Part shown: in pieces, positions 9,237 through 18,260 of the stretch
Numbering within the stretch: the first letter of the stretch is position 1
Layout: each line of letters begins with the position of its first letter
NCBI GenBank assembly: GCA_002104905.1
Contig: MCFE01000943.1
Coordinates: 1 to 24,699 of the forward strand
DNA from: Basidiobolus meristosporus CBS 931.73
Lineage: Eukaryota > Basidiobolomycota > Basidiobolomycetes > Basidiobolales > Basidiobolaceae
Reading direction: 5' to 3'
DNA: 24,699 bases
Notes under the pieces: generated by a model
Database searches by the model: none
Told to the model about the DNA's origin: nothing
Seen by the model: the letters and a program-made list of their open reading frames with translations, nothing else
Made by a program: the position numbers and the translations under genes

Positions 9237-9660
9237 GCCACTTATATTGTTACCTTCAAGTCCGTCATGGATGCAATGAGTTGGTGCATGGAGGACAACC
9301 AGTAAGAGCTGGAAAATACTGAGGACAGATGTGCACATGAAGAACCCTATGCCTATGTCATTAAAAAGCTAAGGAGCCCCAATACATGCATAATTAGTTA
9401 AGTAATGCAAAGTTGGGTTGCATGCAACAAGCAACTAATTTTTATTAGGAAAGCTCTACCAAGGTATGCCAGATTTAGGATTTATCAACATTATTTGGCT
9501 GTAGCATTAGCAAAAGGTCATTGTGATCCCATCACAAGATTGTGTAGATGCTCATTAATTCAAAGCTGCTAGTGATATAACAGTCTCCTCATGAGATCCC
9601 AATGGCTGATGCAGATTGGATCCACCCACAGGACCAAATTATTTTTCACAGGGTACATAT
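9237..9660 (+). pseudogene. TNP2 C-terminal fragment of an internally deleted CACTA copy
   Basis: The first part (about 9237-9480) is the plus-strand equivalent of minus-strand 11405-11650, in the transposase: CTGAGGACA...GTGC and AGGAAAGCTCTACCAAGGTATGCCAG have direct counterparts. From about 9480 it jumps to sequence matching 10556-10780 (minus), the region downstream of the main TNP2 gene, ending with GACCAAATTATTTTTCA. Two internal deletions relative to the main copy are therefore visible: one joins ORF2 to TNP2 at about 9236, and one removes about 600 bp at about 9480. It cannot encode an active transposase. It resembles dSpm-type deletion derivatives of CACTA elements. Confidence 0.7.
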
Positions 9661-9790
9661 TTCTCTTTTAAGTATTTTCCCATTTTCTTAGCCTATATAG
9701 TTGGTATTATCCCTATATGATGTTTGTGCTGATTAGTTATTAGCCTTAGTTATCCCAATTGCTAGTCAGCTCTGTGCTCACCAGTTGTGT
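9648..9790 (+). repeat. Solo LTR X fragment (copy-3 subtype)
   Basis: Resembles the first 190 bp of the LTR at 14583-15384. Shared blocks are AGGGTA(A)CATA, TATT(A/T)TCCCATT and CATATGATGTTT...CTGATTAGT(G/T)ATTAGC. It begins directly after the shared CACTA edge (ATTTTTCACA) and fades by about 9790. Only the 5' part of the family is present. Confidence 0.5.
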
Positions 9791-9913
9791 TAACATTAGT
9801 ACTCATGGGTTTAGGAAAATCAGTCAAGGTACTTGATTTTCTAATGGTTTAAACTTGACCAAATTTAAATATTGATCCACAATACTACTTCATCTCACAA
9901 GTGAAGTTCTCTG

Positions 9914-10243
9914 CTACCTTTTGAGTCCCAATGTAGCTCCAATACTAATCCATAATGCAACATCATAAGAGTTGGTGTAAGGTTCCTTTGTGTTGTGTTT
10001 GGCATCGTGATCTTTCCATTTAACCAAATATAAGCAACTTGATTCATATCCATCAGGATCCACATTAGCTGCAGCCTCATAGGATCCAAAGACTATTTGG
10101 TCTAGGGATATAAGTTGGAGTGAAGAAGATGGAAAGTTCCTGCATAGCAGTGCTTCAGTTTTGTCTTGAAGTACATAAGATCCTCCAGTAATGCATCTTA
10201 CAGTCTTGAATGGGCCTTCATATTTAGGGTCAGGTTTAGATTG
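9914..10243 (-). pseudogene. Chromovirus integrase C-terminal tail with chromodomain
   Basis: A continuous minus-strand frame from after a TGA (10244-10246) to TAG (9914-9916), about 109 codons, with no credible start of its own. It carries the post-integrase block GPFKTVRCITGGSYVLQDKT, then a chromodomain, YLVKWKDHDAKHNTKEPYTN. In chromoviruses this domain guides integration by binding modified histone H3. The aromatic-cage Trp usual in the NTWEP motif is Lys here (NTKEP), so histone binding is probably lost. It continues the integrase at 10310-10556 after a stop. A member of the Ty3/gypsy chromovirus lineage. Confidence 0.85.
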
Positions 10244-10309
10244 TCATAATATATCTAGTGTCATGATATAAGATCCATCATCCAAGCCGCTGTTCCTGTG
10301 TATTGAGGC

Positions 10310-10556
10310 CTATGTTGAAATCATCTTTTGTTGGAGGCCTTACTTCTGGCACTGATGGCTGGGTGGACTATGTTGGCAAGGTGCTCAAGTTGGTTCTTTG
10401 GCTTCTTTGTCTCCAAATTGGCTAACTCTGTATCCTGGTAGTCTTTAGAGTAGTCAAGACCTCTCCTAGGCATTAAAGGAAATGACATTAATCAAAGTAG
10501 TGCAGCAATTTTGGTATTGATAGTGTACTGTACAGTTGGAATGTACTTATCCCAAT
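10310..10556 (-). pseudogene. Ty3/gypsy integrase, C-terminal part of core
   Basis: On the minus strand: AWNWDKYIPTVQYTINTKIAAL, i.e. the conserved NWD(K/L)Y(I/V)P..Q...N.KI...H block that follows the integrase core in fungal gypsy elements, then DTELANLETKKPKNQLEHLANIV. A stop and frameshifts separate it from the chromodomain at 9914-10243. Upstream the integrase core, RNase H, RT and protease are missing; the frame runs into CACTA-related sequence at about 10556. With the gag at 15900-16648 in the same orientation, it is probably the same element split by the CACTA insertion. Confidence 0.8.
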
Positions 10557-10960
10557 TCCATGCCCTATGAAAAATAATTTGGTCCCATGGGTGGATCTGA
10601 TCCAGATCAGCAATCATGATCCGGTTTAGAGACCATCATAATACCAGCAGCTTGGAGTTAGTGACCCTCCTTACTGTCTTATGATGGGATCATTATGGTG
10701 TTTTGCTAATTTTACAACCAAATAAAGGAATAAAACTAGACAATATTTGATTGGTGCTGTGACAATTCTTGCATGGTAATGTTGGGGTCTTTTAGTGCTC
10801 TATAACTAGTTAAGTGGATCCTGTTGGCCAGGACATCCATTTGCTGTATATGGCAAGAAACTTGATGGTATTTTGACAGCCTCACAGCAAGACTCTGATG
10901 GCATTACTTTGGCAGTATGACAGCCTACTGCTGGCTCTGTAAAATGCTACCATTCCAATT
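10557..10960 (-). other. 3' terminal, non-coding part of the main CACTA element
   Basis: No gene. About 225 bp (10556-10780) are repeated in inverted orientation at 9480-9655 and so belong to the transposon rather than its target. The outer edge in both copies is at (T/C)ATGAAAAATAATTTGGTCC (read inward), after which the copies differ. The canonical CACTA hexamer is not obvious at that edge. The rest (10780-10960) lies just downstream of the transposase gene, with nothing else recognisable. Confidence 0.5.
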
Positions 10961-13570
10961 TACCTAATGGTATTTCCTTTTCTACCTCTCCTTATGCAAT
11001 TCATATACTCCATTGTAGAATCACCCCTCTGTATTTGCATACCCGCTACTACCTTGGGTATTCCACATAAAGTTCAAATCCAAAAAAACTATGGCCACCT
11101 GCTTACTAACCTCTACAAACACACACATCTGCCACAATTGACATACTTCTAACACCTCAACTTTACGGCTTTTTAGTGTGGTACTTGCAAAGTTGCCATA
11201 TACCTTGTACTGCTGGCAACATATACATCTTGCAAACATATGCTTGGTTGTGGCCACTTCTGCCATAAATACCTCCTGAATATCCATAGAGAACCTCTTG
11301 GTATTTAGACAATATATTCCTTCTCCCTGCTGAATTCTAGTCCCCCTTATATGTATACTCTGGCTGTTGTTTGTGTAAATTCCGTATTGAATGGTGTAGA
11401 AGTTGGCTTGTGACCATGAGAAATCTGGCATATCTTGGTAGAGCTTTCCGGATAAAATTTAATTGCTTGTTGCACTAAACCCAACTTTGAATTCCTTAAC
11501 TGATTACCCATGCATTGGGGCTGCTTAGCTTGTTAATGCCATAGGCATAGGTGTCTCCACAAGCACATTTGTCCTCAGTATTTCCAACTTTTTCTGGCTA
11601 TCCTCCATATGCCAACTGATCACATCTGTGATGGACTTGAAAGTAGTATTCTTGATGAGATTGGGATATGGTAGTACCTGCAACTTGACTTGTCTTCCTA
11701 TCTCCCCACACATGCACTCAACAAGAAACTCCCAAAAGGTGAAGCAAGGCCCAATATTCTCCACACACCATGCAAGATGGAGTACAGAATGGATACAGTA
11801 GCAGCAGAGATCTACACATTCAGCCTTATGTTTGTAGTATAGCTGCTCAAATCCCATCACAAACTCCTCACACAACAGCTGTAGATGTGTCAAGTTGGCA
11901 TTGGTGATCTGCTTCTGGATAAATATTCCTACAATGTCCATATATGGTTCTCAATGCTTCCAATATACTTCTTGGTAGGAATAGCTTCAGAAAATCACTT
12001 GAATAAATAGATATCCAGTTCATCCAGTCTTTGCATTTGTATTGTTGCATATGTTTATGCATATTAATTGGAGCCTGTGAGAAGTACTGAGGGTAGCAGA
12101 TACTCTGTAATAACTTGCCAATTCTTTCAAATTTCTCTGGTATCTCAAAGGGCTCATATAGCTTAAATGCCCCATTTATAACTTGGTCATTAGTACAGGG
12201 ATATGGTGGAAAAGCAAATGCATTGCTCCCTGTGGAAGGCTTTTCCTCCAACAGATAACCTCTATCTTACGTATCTCCGGTTTCCAATTGATATCATATT
12301 GCAGCCAATGGCAAATAGCTTGCCAACTTTGCTGCAATTGCATGCTTACTTCTGTACATTCTCTCTGTGGAAAGATGATATTCTTAGTGCTGGTATTTGG
12401 GTAATAATAGTGTGTGTGAGTTATGGAGTAAGTCCCCTGAATCTCACACATTCAACAGCAATACTTTCCATTGTGCCCATAAAAACCTGCTATCTTGCTG
12501 ATGGCTGGGGAATCTCTAATGCAGATAGTAATATGTGCTTTTACATGACAGCCACTTACAATTATCCTGCTGGAAAGCATACAAAGTTCATCCAGCAATG
12601 GATAGAGGTAGCTATCCAAGTTGGACAGTGATTTAGGCCCAGATACCAGTGAGACTACCATCAAATTATTGCTCTGAAAGCGTAAGATGGGTGGCACATC
12701 CAGATTGATGAGAATCAGTGGCCAGCAGGATTTGCTGGTAGAGTACTTGTTTGATGAGGATCCATTAAGTACTAAAGCAAAGGCTTGGTCATACATACCT
12801 TCAAAGTATCCCTTGTTTCTTAGCTGTTTGTAGTGTTTGCTGTTGAATGTATTGGATATGTTTGCGCTTGATTGGTACTGAGTGTGGTACTGTATAGCTT
12901 TGCAATATATGTTGGACTGCATCAACTTCCTCAGACAGGGTATGACTGGAATATATACAGAGTGTGAAGAATGTTTCCCCTCAATGGTGGTAGATTCCTG
13001 ACAATTTGGATGCGGTGCAATGGTAGCATTTTTGGATGTGAATGCCATGCAACTGTTAATACATGCTGGAATCAGGACAGTCTCTGGATCATATGTTGCC
13101 AGCTGCATGACAGTTGTCCACTTGGACCATGTACATGGTAAGTTGCATCCTGGTATGATTATGGCAAGAAGTAGTAATAAATCCTCAAAGCCCCCATTAT
13201 TGATATTAATGGAAACATGCCACTTCTCTAGCTGCAACATTACATCATTCACCAGTAGACAGATTACTGGGCTCACTTGGCTCCATACAGTATCCTTGGC
13301 ACTTATTTCAACAAGAGCTGTCTCATTGCATATAGGGATCTGACTGGGCTCATCTATGGTGCTGTTGTCAGGGAAGATAGGCTCAAAATCCATCAGTGAA
13401 ACGTCTTTGTCAGAGCTATCACTCTGCATGCCATATTCAGAAGGCTGAGGTGAGCCTAAAGGCATCACAAACTCACCCAACTCAGTTTGTGCAAGGTGAC
13501 AAAGATGGCCAGGTGCCAATGTAGAAGTATCAACTGGCTGGCAAGATAATGATGGTACTTTAGTGATCAA
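10961..13570 (-). pseudogene. TNP2-type (CACTA/EnSpm) transposase, main copy, broken
   Basis: DDE transposase of the TNP2 family, which would cut and paste the element. The largest open piece (12452-13570, 372 aa) contains the signature CWPLILINLDVPPILRF, VSLVSGPKSLSNLDSYLYPL, RDSPAISKIAGFYGHNGKYC. Later pieces in shifting frames: AMHLLFHHIPVLMTKL (about 12190-12240), KDWMNWISIYSSDFLKLFLP (about 11980-12040), CIHSVLHLAWCVENIGPCF (about 11740-11800), CGEIGRQVKLQVLPYPNL (about 11660-11720) and a C-terminal region at 11021-11431. The first break is a TGA (12452-12454) inside the family motif C-R-M-C, where the family has Arg, consistent with CGA to TGA. At least three frameshifts follow, near 12180-12250, 11870-11940 and 11430-11525. 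The start beyond 13570 is unclear. Confidence 0.85.
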
Positions 13571-14004
13571 TGAATGGTCAAATATGACTTGGGTAGCAAA
13601 GCACTGGCTGTGATCCTTGTAATACCCCCTATGCTGTCTGCATGCTTCATGGCTGAGAGGCTTGCCTCAATAGCCACATGGTCTTTCTTCTCTTCTTTTA
13701 CAGTGTTGATTCAAAGTAGTCTTATCCATGGGGCAAACAGTTTGACCTTCAACAACATAATGCTGTTATATCACTTTTGGTCAATACACATGTGAACTTA
13801 AGACAGTCCTGTATTTGAGACATTGCACCTACATGAATGTAAGATTCAATGATGACCTGCCATAGTAAGCATTATAAATAAAGTTGTGGCACCACATACA
13901 CATGATATGTAACTCTATTACCCCTTTGGTTTGACTCACTTCCATATATATTCCACCAAAAAATAAAGCAAAGTTGTCTGATTCTCAACCAAGCCCCACT
14001 GCTG
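13571..14004. promoter_or_regulatory. Spacer between divergent CACTA genes (presumed promoter region)
   Basis: About 430 bp between the minus-strand transposase and the plus-strand ORF2. Candidate TATA-like elements are TATAAATAAAG near 13873 (plus) and TATATATTCC near 13955. The N-terminus of the transposase may extend into the left part, since the 13570 start is not secure. A bidirectional promoter is inference from gene orientation only. Confidence 0.4.
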
Positions 14005-15905
14005 ATGGCAACACAAGAACAGCTAGACAACAGCTTACTTTGACATTAAGTGCAACAAGTGGGGCACATCCAAAAAAGGCCTGGTGGACAGTAAGCCCAT
14101 TGAATGTCAAAATGCAGACTCCTCAGGCTCTCAGTCAAGTAGGCAATTGAGAAACTCTGCAGAGCCACAAGATGACTATTATGCTCATGCAGATGAGAAT
14201 GTAGCAAATGCAGCACCCTCAGTTGGAGACCAGCAAGTGGCCATGATAATATCACCACCACCCATATTAGCAAGTATGTTGTCAGCTCATACCAAAGCAT
14301 TAATGAAGCAATTAGGTGCAGTGGCTGATAGGACAGATGCAATGGCCCAGAAAAATCAGGAAATAGTCCAGAAACTGGATGAGCGGATAATACATGTAGA
14401 GCAATCAATGTCCCAGGTAGAGAAAGCAGTATCTTTGCTGCAAAGAAGGAACTCAAGTAGCTCAATGTCACAGCCAAGAATTGAGCCATTTCCAAATGTA
14501 ACAGCAGAGGAACACTGTACAGTCTTTGAAGCACAACAACAGTGCCAAAAGTTAAAGCCTACAGAAAAGCCTATCACAGCGTTGAGGTAGGGTAAACATA
14601 CCTTCCACAGACAAGTTTATTTGTATAGCCATTATGATATACTTATCCATATTTTATCTTATCAGTATTATCCCATTCTTCTTTTGCCCATATTATCAGT
14701 ATTACCCCCATATGATGTTTACCCTGATTAGTGATTAGCATTAGTTAACCCAGATGTTATTCAGCTTTGTGATCAATATATGTATCTACATAAGGCAAGT
14801 ACCTGTGTCACTGCCTGTGACACATGACCTATGTCTGTGTTACCATCCTTACCATTTCAGTACCATATATGGTATTTCTATGTTGCACAGGTTTCAGACT
14901 ACTGATTCCTGATTGGTTGGATGTGCTGTGCCTTTTAGAACCTTCCAGGACATTCTTGGTATATTTTTAGCTCATAGTGATGTCATCAAGAATTCCACTG
15001 ATGCCTAGAACCTTCTAGAACCTTGGCATTAGTAATCACTTGGCAATCAGGAAAAGTATATAAGGGAAAGCAATCCCCCATCAATAAATCATCCCTTCTA
15101 TCAGTTACACCTCTACCTTATTGATTAGCAGTTGATCACTGCACCTGCCTTCAACAGTACCTCTCAGACCTGCCATCAAGGAGCTTTTCAGGGTAGTGTA
15201 CAAGACACACAAAGGCCTTTGGAGACACTTGGAGCACCTAGGAAGCTAGAGAAGCAGGAGCTTTTACCGTAGTGACATATTGACAAAGACACAAGCAGTT
15301 TAGACACAGAGGTTATTGCACCCATCAGACACCTTACACACCTTGAGTTGTGCAGCTTCTCCCAGCAGTACCTCTACACCACCACAGCGTGGGAGGGAGA
15401 CAATGTGGTGTTTCTACCAAAGCCTACAAATCAAAAGATGTTGAAGATCCGTGAAGCTGTTGAGCGCAATAATCAAGAGTGGGCTAATATACAAGAGGCC
15501 ATCAGAAGTCTAGCATGCTATCACCTTAAGGCTGGCATACCATGGGACTATCAGGAACTCAAGGCCAAGCAAAATGCACTTGACTTGTTTTATGAGCATT
15601 ATCCTGGATCCAAACAGGCAAACAGATTTTAGGCCAGCCTTGATATGCTAAGAGAGTATCTTAAGAATAGCAGAAACTATCAAATGCAGAAGATCAAGGG
15701 TGCCATGACCAAAAACCAGCGGCTTCTTCAAGTGCCTGTTAGAGGCAGGGCCAAAAGCTCCAGACAAGCATCAAAGAGATTTCAGGTAGCTGGAAGAGTG
15801 CCAATTAGGGACAAGCAGGCAGACACAGATGCACCAGCACAACATTATCAAGGTAAAATAGTACTACCACTCAAGAGGCACCCAGTCAAATTGTGGCTGG
15901 TGTGA
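14005..15905 (+). pseudogene. CACTA second gene (ORF2), main copy, interrupted by a solo LTR
   Basis: A gene I do not recognise, divergent from TNP2. An ATG at 14005 opens MATQEQLDNSLL; after about 12 codons a one-base shift near 14040 leads into the long frame (open 14027-14590) with CNKWGTSKKGLVDSK. That frame is Ser/Pro-rich at first, then carries a probable coiled coil (QLGAVADRTDAMAQKNQEIV onward, about residues 65-125 of that frame), then RIEPFPNVTAEEH. Removing the LTR at 14583-15384 plus one 6-bp duplicate joins Ala (GCG, 14579-14581) to Trp (TGG, 15390-15392) in frame. The second exon-like part has NQEWANIQEAIRSLACYHLK and LDLFYEHYPGSKQANRF, a TAG at 15630-15632, then a Lys/Arg-rich tail. 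It is cut off at about 15900 by gypsy gag. A DNA-binding accessory (TnpA-like) role is only a guess from position. Confidence 0.65.
14583..15384 (+). repeat. Solo LTR, family X, copy 3, with target duplication
   Basis: An 802-bp insertion in ORF2, beginning TGAGGTAGGG and ending CACCACCA. The 8-mer CACAGCGT lies at both junctions (14575-14582 and 15383-15390); with TG...CA ends this gives a 6-bp target duplication, CAGCGT. GTATATAAGGGAAAG (about 15056) and CAATAAATCATCC (about 15083) match the TATA and poly(A) positions of copies 1 and 2. The first 150 bp differ from those copies, and the tRNA-like segment is absent, so it is a distinct subtype. The empty site is seen in the ORF2 copy near 9115. 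Confidence 0.85.
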
Positions 15906-16648
15906 GTGATTCAAAAGAAAATGAGTAGTAAGCAATGCATCATCATTGCTAACTCCAGTCAATCTCATTTGTCTTTGTAATCTATCACAGAAGTGTTGCA
16001 CAGATTCACCTGCTTGTATTCTAGCTTTCCATAAGTTATATTTCATATGTGCTTTTTTGAGAGGATCTTCAGAACAGCTGCAAAAGTGATTTTGGGCAGT
16101 TTTCCACATGCTACTGGAGGGAATATATGCTTCAGCCCATTTAGCATTTTGCATTGTGAAACAGAGAGGCAGAAGTCCGGCTTAATTGGTGTCAGGGCCT
16201 AGCAGGGGTGCAGCTAAGATATGACTAAGCTTGTAAAGAAACTCTATAGGGTTCTTTATGGCATTGACTTCTTCAGCGTAAAGAAGCAAGGATCTTTAGA
16301 CAACCACCAGAGCAGGTCTTAAGAGAGATGTACATCTGAAGGATCCAATGGCATGACTTCTCAATGGCTGATGTAGAGTAAGGCTTGACAGATTTTCAAT
16401 GCAGTCAGTTACTCTGGCAACACTCTCCAAAGCTTCTTTGAATATTCCAATTTCATCCAGATAACCAAATATTACTTCAAGAGGCTCATATCTGGAATGT
16501 CTATAAGATCTTGTCTTGGCAAGCTTTGAATGCTCAAGCAAGGTATTTCATTCAAGCATGCTGTTTCAAGCTGCTTAGTCAGTTCTTCCTGATTTTTTTG
16601 GGCTAACTCTAACATGGAAAGATTTGGATTGTTTACTGCTGAGGGCAT
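15900..16648 (-). pseudogene. Ty3/gypsy gag (broken, truncated)
   Basis: ATG at 16648 (minus), about 45 nt inside the LTR, opens a clear N-terminus, MPSAVNNPNLSMLELAQKNQ, continuing about 60 codons to a TAA. Further on, other frames give PLKKAHMKYNLWKARIQAGE and SVQHFCDRLQRQMRLTGVSN, the typical retrotransposon Gag capsid pattern (W..L....Q.....V..F..RL.....L). There are multiple stops and shifts. It ends at about 15900 where CACTA ORF2 sequence begins. Orientation and family agree with the integrase/chromodomain at 9914-10556, supporting one element. No zinc knuckle, protease, RT or RNase H was found. Confidence 0.75.
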
Positions 16649-16676
16649 CTTGTAAAGTGGTAAAATTGAATAGAAT

Positions 16677-16686
16677 TCAGCAAAAA
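16677..16686 (-). other. Candidate self-priming primer site of the chromovirus
   Basis: Minus-strand TTTTTGCTGA lies 5 nt downstream of the 5' LTR end (16692). It is exactly complementary to TCAGCAAAAA inside the LTR (16963-16954) and in the partner LTR (6058-6049). Tf1/sushi-type chromoviruses prime reverse transcription with the folded-back 5' end of their own mRNA. No match to a tRNA 3' end was seen at this place. Confidence 0.5.
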
Positions 16687-16691
16687 AAAGT

Positions 16692-17250
16692 TGTATTCAA
16701 GAGAGAATTTTGTTAAAGCTCTTGAATAATTAACTGTGTCAAAGTGACAATTAAGTGCAGAATCTTAGAGATGTCAAAGAGTGGTGGGAAGTTTAGCACA
16801 AAGATTCAGGTCCAATATTGGTCTTGTATACTGCTGAATTTGGCTATAAAGGCAACAGAGTTACTTTGCTATGCAGGCTAGGCTTGGTGTTCTTGGGGGT
16901 GCTAAAAGTGCTATACTTGGATAACAACTTCAACAGAATTATGACATTCTTAATTTTTGCTGATACACAATTTTGATTTGGTTGGGACACACACCAAACC
17001 ACAGGGCTTGGTAATCTTTATTTGTACTTTTCTGATTGAGCTGAGTTAATAAGCCCCAAGAGACTGGATTAATTGAAATCCTTTTGGGTGTTGGTAGGTG
17101 CATAAGATAAATGAAAATTGCATCATCCATTGGCTGATGCATTGGCAACTACTCAGTGCTAGGACTGATCTTGAATGATCAATAACTTGGAAATATGTGG
17201 CAGATCAGCTGAGGATAGAAGGACCACATGAAAATTGACCAGGTGTGACA
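16692..17250 (-). repeat. Ty3/gypsy 5' LTR of the chromovirus
   Basis: On the minus strand it begins TGTCACACCTGGTC at 17250 and ends TTGAATACA at 16692, 559 bp with TG...CA ends. It is homologous in the same orientation to 5796-6405. AATAAAG on the minus strand near 17015 may be a leftover signal. The transcript start is proposed at TCAGCAAAAA (16963); the TATA seen in the partner LTR is decayed here. The gag ATG follows at 16648. Copia-B begins only 8 bp outside, at 17259. Confidence 0.7.
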
Positions 17251-17258
17251 GTTGAAAG

Positions 17259-17606
17259 TGTTGCAAAAGTTTGTAATTCTACCTATATATTCACCTAACT
17301 TATTCACTTAGATCATTATCTTCAAATCCTAAAATATACTGACCAAAATCTTTGTTGGGATTTACTTGGAACATATTTGCCAAAATATCAGATACCCAGA
17401 ACATGAAAATTCATAAAGTTGCTCAAACAGCCCCAAGCTTTGCATACATGCTCTTGGAACCTTCCTAAAGCTATTCTTTGTGCTTGTTATGCCAAGACCA
17501 TGTAAATGTATAGATATTACTTTTACATTCAATACATCATTAAGTGAAGACCACATTATCTACTTGTTCTCTCAATCACCTCCAATATCTCAAAGCCTCT
17601 TACAAA
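17259..17606 (+). repeat. copia-B 5' LTR
   Basis: 348 bp, beginning TGTTGCAAAAG and ending CTCTTACAA just before the primer site (the final CA is lost). Compared by eye with its own 3' LTR (21972-22320) it differs at very many positions. From 17272 to about 17540, however, it is base-for-base the inverted copy of the LTR at about 4998-5270. After about 17540 differences from that copy appear at once. The sequence just outside (GAAAG) and the sequence after the 3' LTR (AAGAG) do not give a clean target duplication. Confidence 0.85.
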
Positions 17607-17617
17607 GGTTATGAGCC
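17607..17617 (+). other. copia-B primer-binding site (tRNA-iMet anticodon-loop type)
   Basis: GGTTATGAGCC directly after the LTR, identical to the copia-A site at 4365-4375 and complementary to the initiator tRNA-Met anticodon region. Confidence 0.8.
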
Positions 17618-18260
17618 CTGAGCTCTCATGCTGCTACAAGAAAGAGGCCTTTGGGATATTGTCATGGGAGAAGAATGCCCTCCTAAAATGTGGGAGAGGG
17701 AACTTTAAAGTACCAAAAGAAAGAACAAAGTACCTTTGATTGCATTTGCCATAATGTCAATGACAGATTGCTAATTCAATGCTCAAGAGCAGAAACAGCA
17801 AAAATGCCCAGAAGGCATTAGAAGACACCTACCAGTCATGTTCAACTGCCAAGAATATATATCTTAGACAAAAATTCTTCAATACAAGGATGTTGCCAGG
17901 AGAAGAAATGAAAATCTAATTAACAGAATTACCCTGCAGGTGGATGAGATGGAATTTATGGGCATACCAACTACTGATGAGGATGTGACAGTAACCATCT
18001 CAAATAGGCTGACAGACAAGTTTCAGGGCCTTGTTTCAGCTCCAGAGTCCAGAACTGTAGATTTGACCTTAAATTTTGTGGATGGAAGGCCCCTGGATGA
18101 AGAATTAAGAAAATCAAGTGCCAATAAGAAGGAAAAGGAAAATGCTCTGATATGCAATGATAACCAACAAAGGAGATACCCAAGACCTTTCAAAGGCAAT
18201 AGCAACCTGTCTTACAACTAATGCAAAAGGAAAGGAAACATCAGACTGGTGCCTGAAAAA
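17618..18260 (+). pseudogene. copia-B gag (broken)
   Basis: Copia Gag. The first coding part is deleted: after the primer site the sequence jumps to the block corresponding to LLQDRGLWDTVMGEE of copia-A (about 17633-17680), so the start codon region is lost. Frameshifted blocks follow. The longest open part (17940-18221) includes LTDKFQGLVSAPESRTVDLT and DEELRKSSANKKEKENAL and matches 3751-3975 of copia-A. The zinc knuckle is recognisable only as a degraded CKRKGN near 18220. A stop at 18219-18221 ends this frame. Confidence 0.85.

Noticed and set aside
6395-10697. GATGGGATCA motif near 6405, 9525 and 10685 as a shared element terminus
   Set aside because: The flanking sequences on the two sides do not agree on one boundary. 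At 9525 and 10685 it is inside the CACTA terminal segment, so no insertion edge can be defined.
12203-12631. 142-codon plus-strand open frame
   Set aside because: It is antisense to clear TNP2 transposase coding sequence on the minus strand, so it is a shadow frame.
14046-14534. 162-codon minus-strand open frame rich in Leu/Ser
   Set aside because: It is the complement of ORF2 on the plus strand, which is supported by a homologous copy at 8440-9236. The leucine-rich look is an antisense artefact.
16671-16693. AAAAAAAAG beside the gypsy LTR as a polypurine tract, making it a plus-strand 3' LTR
   Set aside because: Gag (ATG at 16648) and integrase/chromodomain of the gypsy element all read on the minus strand, so this side is the 5' LTR/primer side. 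The A-run is the complement of the candidate primer site.
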